From: Sporosarcina sp. Marseille-Q4943
Lineage (GTDB): Bacteria; Bacillota; Bacilli; Bacillales_A; Planococcaceae
Direction: 5' to 3'
Assembly (NCBI RefSeq): GCF_943736995.1
Contig: NZ_OX031157.1
Location: forward strand, 682,001-746,000
DNA: 64,000 nt
Positions 38,991-46,084 of this stretch are shown piece by piece. Position numbers and translations under genes: made by a program. A model generated the notes under the pieces. It had not been told where the DNA came from, made no database searches, and worked only from the letters and a program-made list of their open reading frames with translations. Every line of letters begins with the position of its first letter. The stretch's first letter is position 1.

Positions 38991-41180
38991 TTATTTTTCA
39001 AACGGATTGAATTTTACTCGCCAGCCGTCTTCCGTCCAGACCATATGGAATTTCCTTTCGGGCGGAAGATCTGGATATAGCTCTGTGTCGACTGTAAGCG
39101 TTGCAATGCCAGGCCAGTTTCCGTTTTTGTCTTGCTCTAGGCCTTGGAAGGAAACTTTCTTATACATTTTGTCATCGTAGGGTAGGAAGTATTTTTCGGG
39201 ATTTTTCAAATAGATTTCCTTATCGACCACTCCCGAACCGTCTCCTTGATAGAACAGTTCATATTGATTTTCATAAAAGCCTTTATCGCCGGAATAGAAA
39301 TACATAGCGAGAATATCAAGTGGTTGGCTCCATCTTAAATAGCCATCAATATCATCCGTACTGACCATTCCTTCATAATAAAAAGCAGCCATACTCATTA
39401 TTTCATCTTCGAAATCCATTTCCGGACTCATATGATGAGAAGGAAGTACTTTAATATTCTTGGTTCCGACTTCCCAAATGCCTTCCTCGTTAAAGATCAT
39501 CGGAACTTCCCCAACTGAACCCGGAAATGTCACCGAGCTATAGAATGTATGCTGATCTCGATAGACTGCTTGCCCGTTAAACCGTACCTCGCCGGGTTTG
39601 TGGAAGTATGAAAGACCTTTCCTCCAGTTTTCCACGTACATTTCCAGTGTATATTCTATACCTGTTTCATCATACTTCAAATGGTTTTCATTCGTTAAAT
39701 AATACATCGTTTCGGGATCATCCAATTCATTCGCAAGATCAAACATGGCAAGCACATGAACGGGTGATACCCCTTTCAGCAAGGATTTATCATATGACTT
39801 CTTAAAATCTTCGTACAAGCCTTGAACTTCACTCTCAAATGAAGCATCTGGCAACTGGATAGTGACGTCCTGGAAATCGGGTCTTTCCCCATACATATAT
39901 TCCTCAAGCACTCCTCCCCTGTATAGGACAAGCGCTTTCTCCAACTCATAATCATAATTGTCTAAAGCATCCCAGCTCGCCGATTTCCTCCAGCCCGACG
40001 CCTCCATTTCTTCGATGATCGGGTCCAGGATATAACGCATTGGAGTTGCCTGCCCACCTCCAGCCATATTTCGCCACGCCTCTTGGTATTCAGGAAGCAA
40101 TACGCCATCTGCATCAAAGATCTTTGTTTGTTCGCTGCCTTTCAGAAGTTGGTAGAACAATCTACTATAGTACCTTTTTAAGATCGGATATAAAGTGGAA
40201 TCCTGTTCCACATTCATGAGGGTATACTCCATATCCTGCATCATTGAGCTCGATTGAAGTGGCGGATGATCAAGAATGCCTCCAAACATATACGGCTCAT
40301 AAATGAGCATTTCTCGGTATCCAAACGTATGCGTATGAAGATTTGAATTGAGCTCTTGATGCAACTGTGACTCATAATATCGCGGGCCGATTTCACCCAA
40401 ATACTTGTCTGTTTCCAGACGGAAAGATTGCTCCTTCATTGTGTTGATCATGTTTTGCAGCTGTTCTGGGAAACTCTTGCTCGTAAGCATTATTATTTCC
40501 GCCTTGTCAACAGATGGGCTGACTTCAAATTCTTTAATGGCATCATAATTTTGGGAATTGATCGTTCCATAAACGAAGAGCAGTCTTTTCACCTTCTCGC
40601 GGTATGTTGCAATAAAATCGATGCTTCCTGCTTCATCGTCGGTTAACGGATTTCGCTTCAAATCTTGAATCATCTCAGAGGGTAATTTTAATTCTTCAAT
40701 CGCTTGATTATATTGATTTAACAGGATTTCTTTTGGGTTTTTATTTTGTTTAACACTCTTTAGATAACTTTCCATCGAAAGCATAGATATTGAACTCGAA
40801 CCCACGTACTGATTCAAATGCTCTTCACCCATTTTGAGCATTTCCCTGCGCTTTTCCTTTTCCACTTCGTACTTCGCTTTCAATTCCTCAATATAGTCGT
40901 CCAGCTCCGCTGAGTCGACTATATTCTCCTCAGACTGCTGTTTCTGATCAAAAATATATCCAGTTCCAATGAGCCCGAGAATGAATATACTTGCAATGCC
41001 CATGGCCCAAATGGTGAACGTCTGTCTGACTCCACCTTTTGAAGGTTTTTGCTCCTTCGGTTGGGGAGCTTTCTCCTGATCAATCTTCCGAAAAACTTCA
41101 TCCGGATCAAATGAGGAAGGCACACGTTCATACGACTTTTTCAAAAACTCCATCCGCTTTTCAAAATTATCATTGGCCAT
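38991..41180 (-). CDS. Membrane anti-sigma factor, 729 aa
   Basis: Probable anti-sigma partner of the upstream ECF factor. A short cytoplasmic N-terminus (FEKRMEFLKKSYERV) precedes one membrane helix (about 54-76) and a large outer domain. Residues about 85-420 match the outer domains of the two fusion proteins (LKLPSEMIQDL, FPEQLQNMINTMKEQS, IFDADGVLLPEYQEAW). The C-terminal third (435-729) is absent from the fusions and seems to hold two related modules (SPVHVLAMFDLANE at 472 and QPLDILAMYFYSGD at 619). It is much longer than usual Bacillus anti-sigma proteins. Its ATG overlaps the sigma stop by 11 bp, a classic coupled pair. The signal sensed is unknown. Confidence 0.82.
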   Translation of the reverse strand: MANDNFEKRMEFLKKSYERVPSSFDPDEVFRKIDQEKAPQPKEQKPSKGGVRQTFTIWAMGIASIFILGLIGTGYIFDQKQQSEENIVDSAELDDYIEELKAKYEVEKEKRREMLKMGEEHLNQYVGSSSISMLSMESYLKSVKQNKNPKEILLNQYNQAIEELKLPSEMIQDLKRNPLTDDEAGSIDFIATYREKVKRLLFVYGTINSQNYDAIKEFEVSPSVDKAEIIMLTSKSFPEQLQNMINTMKEQSFRLETDKYLGEIGPRYYESQLHQELNSNLHTHTFGYREMLIYEPYMFGGILDHPPLQSSSMMQDMEYTLMNVEQDSTLYPILKRYYSRLFYQLLKGSEQTKIFDADGVLLPEYQEAWRNMAGGGQATPMRYILDPIIEEMEASGWRKSASWDALDNYDYELEKALVLYRGGVLEEYMYGERPDFQDVTIQLPDASFESEVQGLYEDFKKSYDKSLLKGVSPVHVLAMFDLANELDDPETMYYLTNENHLKYDETGIEYTLEMYVENWRKGLSYFHKPGEVRFNGQAVYRDQHTFYSSVTFPGSVGEVPMIFNEEGIWEVGTKNIKVLPSHHMSPEMDFEDEIMSMAAFYYEGMVSTDDIDGYLRWSQPLDILAMYFYSGDKGFYENQYELFYQGDGSGVVDKEIYLKNPEKYFLPYDDKMYKKVSFQGLEQDKNGNWPGIATLTVDTELYPDLPPERKFHMVWTEDGWRVKFNPFEK

Positions 41181-41724
41181 GTGTTAAGCCTCCCTTCATG
41201 TCCATCTCTTTTTTCAAACTGTCCTTCGCTCTGAAAATCCGGGTTTTCACTGTTGCCAACGTTATATTCATGACATCCGCGATTTGCTGGTACGTCAAAT
41301 CTTGAAAATAAAATAGGATCAGCGGAATTCTATATTTCTCCTCCAGCCGAAGGATCGCTTCATGCAATGACCGATCTTCCTCAAACAGTAGAACTTTCGC
41401 TTCGGATGATTGATGGTGCACCAAGTTCCCTTCCGCTTTCATTCGCTCCTCCTTTGCAGTCTCCCTGCCCTCTTTTCGATAATAGTCACGCGCCGTATTA
41501 AGCGTAATTTTATATAACCAAGTCGTGAACCTTTGCTGGTTGAATTGCGGCAGAAACCTGTATAACTTTATGAACACTTCCTGAGTCACATCCGGTATAT
41601 CATGAAGGCGAACGCCGCATTGGTATGCAAACTTTTCGACTGTTCGAAAATGCATTTGCATCAATTGCGCAAATGCTTCCCTTTCCCCATTTTGCGCACG
41701 TGTGATCAAATTAGATTCTTCCAT
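41170..41724 (-). CDS. ECF-type RNA polymerase sigma factor
   Basis: A 184-residue sigma-70 family factor of the extracytoplasmic type. Region 2 has DVTQEVFIKLYRFL (core binding) and FTTWLYKITLNTARDYYRK (promoter melting and -10 recognition). Region 4 has LEEKYRIPLILFYFQDLTYQ and the HTH QQIADVMNITLATVKTRIFR. ATG 41724 follows GGGGGG by 4 nt; an in-frame GTG at 41736 after AGAGGGG is also possible. It overlaps the anti-sigma gene. An ECF-type promoter lies upstream, suggesting positive autoregulation. It matches no B. subtilis ECF factor closely enough to name. Confidence 0.93.
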   Translation of the reverse strand: MEESNLITRAQNGEREAFAQLMQMHFRTVEKFAYQCGVRLHDIPDVTQEVFIKLYRFLPQFNQQRFTTWLYKITLNTARDYYRKEGRETAKEERMKAEGNLVHHQSSEAKVLLFEEDRSLHEAILRLEEKYRIPLILFYFQDLTYQQIADVMNITLATVKTRIFRAKDSLKKEMDMKGGLTHGQ

Positions 41725-41758
41725 AGTACCCCCCACTCTCCATCCCCTCTGATGATGA

Positions 41759-41785
41759 TACGACAGTTACCCCATTATTGTTTCA
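41759..41785 (-). promoter_or_regulatory. ECF-type promoter of the sigma/anti-sigma operon
   Basis: TGAAAC (41785-41780) and CGTA (41762-41759) with a 17-bp spacer, about 35 bp before the sigma start. TGAAAC with CGTA/CGTC is the usual Bacillus ECF pattern, so the factor probably drives its own operon. Confidence 0.75.
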
Positions 41786-41786
41786 A

Positions 41787-41822
41787 ATTAAAAAACCGCA
41801 TCTACATTTTCGTAGATGCGGA
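41787..41822 (-). terminator. Terminator of yugE
   Basis: CCGCATCTAC (41796-41805) pairs with GTAGATGCGG (41812-41821). On the minus strand a TTTTTT run follows. The ECF promoter begins right behind it. Confidence 0.88.
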
Positions 41823-41827
41823 CATTA

Positions 41828-42088
41828 TTACACTATACATTTTGCTTCATATTTTATCGCCAATAACTTATACGCTATTTGCATGCATTTCTCTAGTGGA
41901 ATCCAAAGCTCATAAGAATGCTCATAGATCTCACGGATACGTTTCGCAAGGTCGGTCGGGTGATCAAGAACTTGGAGCTCCGCAACAACATCGGCAATTT
42001 CAAGTTCATATGCTTTTCTGCCGACATTGAAGGGATCCCAATCTTCAAGCAGCAAGATTGCTTTTTTATTCATCTCAATTGTTTGCAC
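41828..42088 (-). CDS. yugE: DUF1871 family protein YugE
   Basis: A small soluble protein of up to 86 residues. The pattern LLEDWDPFNVGRKAYELEIADVV (given in two parts: LLEDWDPF and YELEIADV), HPTDLAKRIREIYEHSYE and WIPLEKC matches DUF1871/YugE. The start may be ATG 42088 or the internal ATG six codons later. It is divergent from patB, as in B. subtilis. Function unknown. Confidence 0.82.
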   Translation of the reverse strand: MQTIEMNKKAILLLEDWDPFNVGRKAYELEIADVVAELQVLDHPTDLAKRIREIYEHSYELWIPLEKCMQIAYKLLAIKYEAKCIV

Positions 42089-42171
42089 GACAAGTCACCT
42101 TATTTTTTTCTTTTCTTTCATTTATGATAGCATAGTAATTGAAAAGAAAAAAGGAAATGAGGGATATTGGC

Positions 42172-43344
42172 ATGAAAGAATTCGAACTAGTCATTGATCG
42201 AAAAAATACCCGTTCGGTGAAATGGGGCAATATGGAAGCCGTTTACGGAGTGGAAGACGCTTCGGAAGTTTTACCGATGTGGATAGCAGATATGGATTTC
42301 AAGGCTCCGCAGCCCGTCATCGCAGCCATGCAGGAGCGGTTGGACCATGGAGTTTTCGGATATTCTTACATATGCACTAAATGTAAAGACGCTGTCCGGA
42401 CTTGGCTTTCAGAGAGACACGGATGGGAAACCGAAAATGATTGGATGCTTTTCCATCACGGCGTTGTTCCTGCAATTGCTACGGTTGTCGAGACATTCAC
42501 GAATGTCGGCGATAATATTTTAATCACCCCGCCTGTCTATCATCCGTTCACCATTGTACCGAGCAATCAAAAACGTAATATTGTCGAGTGTAAACTGCGT
42601 GAAGAGAACGGCAGCTACTCGATTGATTTCGAGGCTTTCGAAAAATCTTTACAGCAAGATGTTAAATTATTTATCTTATGCCATCCACATAATCCTGGGG
42701 GCATTGTTTGGTCAGAGGACGAATTGCGAAACATCCTCCGTCTATGTAAGAAATATGATGTGCTGATCCTTTCTGATGAAATTCATGCAGATCTTGTCCT
42801 CCCTGGCTTTAAGCACATTCCTCTAGCACAACTGGCGGAAGAAGAAGGCGGGCAAGTCATCACGTGTATCGCTCCGACAAAGACTTTTAACTTGGCGGGT
42901 GTACAGGCTGCAGTCATGATTACAAAAGAAGAGGATCTCAAGCAGGCGCTCCAACAAAATGCAATGGCCCATGGTCAAATGGAATTGAATGCATTTGCCA
43001 CTTCCGCCCTTATTTCTGCATTCACGGAGTGTGAAGAATGGCTCGATAATTTGCTGCAAATCATTTCATCCAATATGGATTATGTCATTAGCACATTAAC
43101 AGAGGCAGTTCCGGGGATTCAAATTCAAAAACCGCAAGCGACGTACTTATTATGGATCGATTACCGCGAAACTGGGCTATCTGAAAAAGAGATGATGGAC
43201 AGGTTGTTGAATAAAGGAAAGCTGGCGCTAGAGCCTGGTACGAAGTATGGCGAAGCCGGCAAAGGATTCCTTCGCATGAATGTCGCCACTCCACGTGCGA
43301 TTGTTGAAGATGGAGTAAAGAGATTCATCATGGCAATGGAATAA
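42172..43344 (+). CDS. patB: PatB/MalY-type PLP-dependent C-S lyase
   Basis: A 390-residue fold-type I PLP enzyme of the MalY/PatB group, which cleaves cystathionine and other S-linked amino acids. Motifs are LPMWIADMDFKAPQPV, FGYSYICTKC, HHGVVPAIATVVETF, LCHPHNPGGIVWSEDEL, LSDEIHADLVLPGFKH, and the PLP lysine in CIAPTKTFNLAG. ATG 42172 has a GAGGG site and gives the B. subtilis length (387); an in-frame start at 42139 is weaker. Transcribed alone and followed by a terminator. Confidence 0.93.
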   Translation: MKEFELVIDRKNTRSVKWGNMEAVYGVEDASEVLPMWIADMDFKAPQPVIAAMQERLDHGVFGYSYICTKCKDAVRTWLSERHGWETENDWMLFHHGVVPAIATVVETFTNVGDNILITPPVYHPFTIVPSNQKRNIVECKLREENGSYSIDFEAFEKSLQQDVKLFILCHPHNPGGIVWSEDELRNILRLCKKYDVLILSDEIHADLVLPGFKHIPLAQLAEEEGGQVITCIAPTKTFNLAGVQAAVMITKEEDLKQALQQNAMAHGQMELNAFATSALISAFTECEEWLDNLLQIISSNMDYVISTLTEAVPGIQIQKPQATYLLWIDYRETGLSEKEMMDRLLNKGKLALEPGTKYGEAGKGFLRMNVATPRAIVEDGVKRFIMAME

Positions 43345-43391
43345 ATCGATGTAAAGACGGATCCCAAGGGGGTTACGTCCTTGTTTTACTG

Positions 43392-43432
43392 TAAAAAGGC
43401 ATGATCCTGTAAATCGGATCATGCCTTTTGCA
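43392..43432. terminator. Bidirectional terminator after patB
   Basis: AAAAGGCATGATCC and GGATCATGCCTTTT form a 14-bp stem with a loop of about 8 nt. It serves the convergent small membrane protein gene as well. Confidence 0.88.
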
Positions 43433-43645
43433 TTAAAAATCTTGTTTTTCTCTAGCTTCGCGGCGTTCGCGTAAGATTCGTTCTTCCAGCTCACGAGTTT
43501 CCTCTTCCTGTTTTTTTGAAATCCGCTGGATCCACCTATAGGTGATCACAAGAAGAATCATAAAAATAACAAAGGAGATTGCTGCTGGAATATATTCTGA
43601 TTTATCTTCCGGGAAGTAAAGGAACGGCATTAGTAGAACGTTCAT
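43433..43645 (-). CDS. Small single-span membrane protein, 70 aa, unknown
   Basis: I do not recognise this family. A short N-terminus is followed by one membrane helix (AAISFVIFMILLVITYRWI, about 21-39) and a very charged helical tail (KKQEEETRELEERI, RERREAREKQ) likely to form a coiled coil facing the cytoplasm. It lies 23 bp after the cyclophilin gene on the same strand, so the two may be co-transcribed. Confidence that it is coding rests on the coherent topology and position. Confidence 0.65.
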   Translation of the reverse strand: MNVLLMPFLYFPEDKSEYIPAAISFVIFMILLVITYRWIQRISKKQEEETRELEERILRERREAREKQDF

Positions 43646-43668
43646 TTACGTACACTTCCTAACGTGTC

Positions 43669-44448
43669 TTATTTCTGGATGATTTCAATCGATTCGATAG
43701 AAATTTCTTCAGCCGGCTTGTCTGATCGATCTGTCTTAGCAGATGCGATCTTATCTACAACATCCATTCCTTCGATCACTTGACCGAAAACAGTATGCTT
43801 CTGATCTAGATGAGGTGTACCACCATTCGCTTCGTACGCTTTGGCGATTTCTTCAGGCCAGCCGCCTTTTGTCAATTGCTCTGCTGAAGCAGGAGGATTT
43901 GAAGCTTGTACGATGAAAAATTGGCTTCCGTTCGTGTTTGGACCGGCATTCGCCATCGACAATGCCCCTCTTAAGTTGAAAAGATCCATCGTGAATTCAT
44001 CTTCGAATGAATTCCCGTAGATGCTTTCCCCGCCCATACCTGTACCTGTCGGGTCGCCGCCTTGGATCATGAAATCTTTAATGACACGGTGGAAAATGAT
44101 TCCGTCATAATAGCCGTTCTCTGCATGTGTCAAAAAGTTCTCGACTGTTTTTGGCGCTTGTTCTGGGAATAGTTTAATCTTAATCGGACCCATTGTCGTA
44201 TTCATGACGACAAGAGCTTCGTTCGCTGCTACTTCATTTGATAATTGTGGATACATAGTCGTGGCCTCCTCATTGGTCGCTTCATCTGATGATTCATCAT
44301 CAGTTTTTTGGTCTTGCTCTTCGTCTTCGCTTTGCGCATTCGACGATCCATTCGTTGCCGTTTCCTGCCCCTTTTGTTCACTTTGACCACAAGCGGCTAG
44401 CAACAATAGTAAAAAGATTGAAAGCAATGTTAGCGACATCTTTTTCAT
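43669..44448 (-). CDS. Cyclophilin-type peptidyl-prolyl isomerase, lipoprotein
   Basis: A 259-residue lipoprotein. The signal peptide ends in LLAAC, followed by a long Glu/Asp/Ser-rich linker (about 25-65) and a cyclophilin domain. Core motifs are [37 protein letters not shown] and [17 protein letters not shown], with the catalytic arginine in FHRV. It should isomerise proline bonds in exported proteins at the outer membrane face. The third codon of the frame, ATG 44448, has AGGGTGA 6 nt upstream and is preferred. Confidence 0.93.
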   Translation of the reverse strand: MKKMSLTLLSIFLLLLLAACGQSEQKGQETATNGSSNAQSEDEEQDQKTDDESSDEATNEEATTMYPQLSNEVAANEALVVMNTTMGPIKIKLFPEQAPKTVENFLTHAENGYYDGIIFHRVIKDFMIQGGDPTGTGMGGESIYGNSFEDEFTMDLFNLRGALSMANAGPNTNGSQFFIVQASNPPASAEQLTKGGWPEEIAKAYEANGGTPHLDQKHTVFGQVIEGMDVVDKIASAKTDRSDKPAEEISIESIEIIQK

Positions 44449-44540
44449 AATCATTCACCCTGAAACAGTTTACCATAACCATACTGCATTTTCATATGAT
44501 AAGCATGAAATTTCCTTCGGGTCCCGAACTGTTCTATAAT

Positions 44541-44667
44541 AAGCAAAAGCGCAGGGCGACCGCCTAGAGGCGACAGGCATAAGGCAAAGATGCGTCGTGG
44601 CGCTTTTTTGCCACAGAGCATCTTTGCCTTATGACCCCGAGCCTCTGGCGCCCGGAGTCTAGACGTG
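44541..44667. repeat. Composite intergenic repeat, copy E (extended hairpin)
   Basis: Reverse orientation of copies C and D: AAGCAAAAGCG at the left end, GACAGGCATAAGGC, inner hairpin GTGGC...GCCAC, GCCTTATGACC, and CCGGAGTCTAGACG at the right end. The stem ATAAGGCAAAGATGC with GCATCTTTGCCTTAT is a perfect 15 bp, and GAGGC/GCCTC adds an outer helix. The remaining 44668-44791 has no recognisable element. It lies between divergent genes. Confidence 0.82.
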
Positions 44668-44791
44668 ATGAATCACACATTACGTTTACTTCCCTCAAGC
44701 AAAGGGAAATCCTATTTTGATAAACATTTGCCAATAAACAAATCGCCGATGTGATTGAAAGTCGGCGTATTAATGAAAGCGGGTCACTTAC

Positions 44792-46024
44792 ATGAATGTA
44801 CAAAAACGGAATTTCATCATCATCTGGTTCTCAAACTTTCTAGTTGCCGGTACGATGACGATGATCATGCCCTTCTTGTCTTTATATATTGAAACGTTCG
44901 GGGATCATTCGGATGCATATGTTCAAAAATGGGCTGGATTGATTTTCGGAGCGACGTTCATCACCGCTTTGATTATGGCGCCTGTTTGGGGACGCATTGC
45001 CGATAAGTACGGGTTTAAACCGATATTGCTTATTAATGGCTTTGGTATAGCAATCTCCGTCTTCATGATGGGGTTCGTCCATTCTGTTGAAGCATTCTTC
45101 ATCCTCAGGCTTTTCAACGGAATCGTCACTGGATTCATTCCAACATCGCTCGCATTTGTTTCATCTCAAACCGCAAAGGAAGAAGCGGGCAAAAAGCTTG
45201 GGACATTGCAAATGGGAAGTGTGACGGGAACGCTTTTCGGACCTGCGTTAGGTGGATTATTGGCCGATGCGTTCGGATTTCAATATACGTTCATCGTCAC
45301 TTCGATATCGGTTGTCATCGCGGCCCTGATTGTGTTATTCGGAATTAAGGAACAAAAGAAAGTAAAAGATAAGAAGAAGGTTCACTACTCAAGGAAAGTC
45401 ATCCTTAGCGGACTGCTCCATCATCGTCTTATGTTAAATATTATGCTTGTCACTGCCTTGATCCAAGTCGGCAACTTCAGCATTCAGCCCCTTCTATCAC
45501 TTTACGTGGCGGAGCTGACCGATTCAAATGACGTCGCGTTCCTGGCGGGGCTCACCTTCAGTGCTGCGGGAATCGGAAACCTCCTGTTCGCGAGGAAGTG
45601 GGGAAAATTGGGGGATGACATTGGGTATGAGAAAGTGCTCGGCGCATTGCTCATCCTTTCCTTCATCTTCATAATCCCTCAAGCATTCGTTTCGTCCATC
45701 TGGCAATTGATGATTTGTAGGCTTCTCTTCGGAATTGCGATAGGCGGCATGATTCCGATCACTACTGCTCTCGTTAGGCGTGAAGCACCTGTCGAAATGC
45801 AAGGAGAAGTGATGGGATACAATACGAGCTTCCGATTTCTCGGCAATATTATCGGACCGATGTTTGGCGGAATCATCAGTGGCTACATCGGCATTTCGTC
45901 CGTTTTCCTCTTGACCGGCGTCCTATTCCTTATCGGGTTCGGATTCCTTTATCTAGCCAAACGAAAGCCCGTTCAAGATTTTGAAGATTTCTTGGAGCAG
46001 GAAAACAGACAAGCAAACGTTTAA
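44792..46024 (+). CDS. yuxJ: MFS transporter, YuxJ/MdtG-like multidrug efflux type
   Basis: A 410-residue protein with twelve hydrophobic segments. Motif A is PVWGRIADKYGFKPILL; further motifs are RLFNGIVTGFIPTSLAFVSS, TLFGPALGGLLADAFG and RLLFGIAIGGMIP. The family exports drugs or metabolites by proton antiport. B. subtilis yuxJ lies next to pbpD, as here. The ribosome site is weak (AAAGCGGG). A terminator follows, so the gene is a separate unit from pbpD. Confidence 0.87.
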   Translation: MNVQKRNFIIIWFSNFLVAGTMTMIMPFLSLYIETFGDHSDAYVQKWAGLIFGATFITALIMAPVWGRIADKYGFKPILLINGFGIAISVFMMGFVHSVEAFFILRLFNGIVTGFIPTSLAFVSSQTAKEEAGKKLGTLQMGSVTGTLFGPALGGLLADAFGFQYTFIVTSISVVIAALIVLFGIKEQKKVKDKKKVHYSRKVILSGLLHHRLMLNIMLVTALIQVGNFSIQPLLSLYVAELTDSNDVAFLAGLTFSAAGIGNLLFARKWGKLGDDIGYEKVLGALLILSFIFIIPQAFVSSIWQLMICRLLFGIAIGGMIPITTALVRREAPVEMQGEVMGYNTSFRFLGNIIGPMFGGIISGYIGISSVFLLTGVLFLIGFGFLYLAKRKPVQDFEDFLEQENRQANV

Positions 46025-46026
46025 CT

Positions 46027-46065
46027 TTAGCACATTTCCAAAACGGAAATGTGCTATTATTTTTT
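46027..46065 (+). terminator. Terminator of yuxJ
   Basis: AGCACATTTCC (46029-46039) pairs with GGAAATGTGCT (46045-46055), then ATTATTTTTTC. It covers the earliest in-frame codons upstream of pbpD and so argues for the later TTG start of that gene. Confidence 0.88.
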
Positions 46066-46084
46066 CATAGGAAGGGGCGGCGAT

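Noticed and set aside
46049..46084. Upstream start of pbpD at 46049
   Set aside because: That stretch holds the yuxJ terminator; TTG 46085 has the ribosome site.
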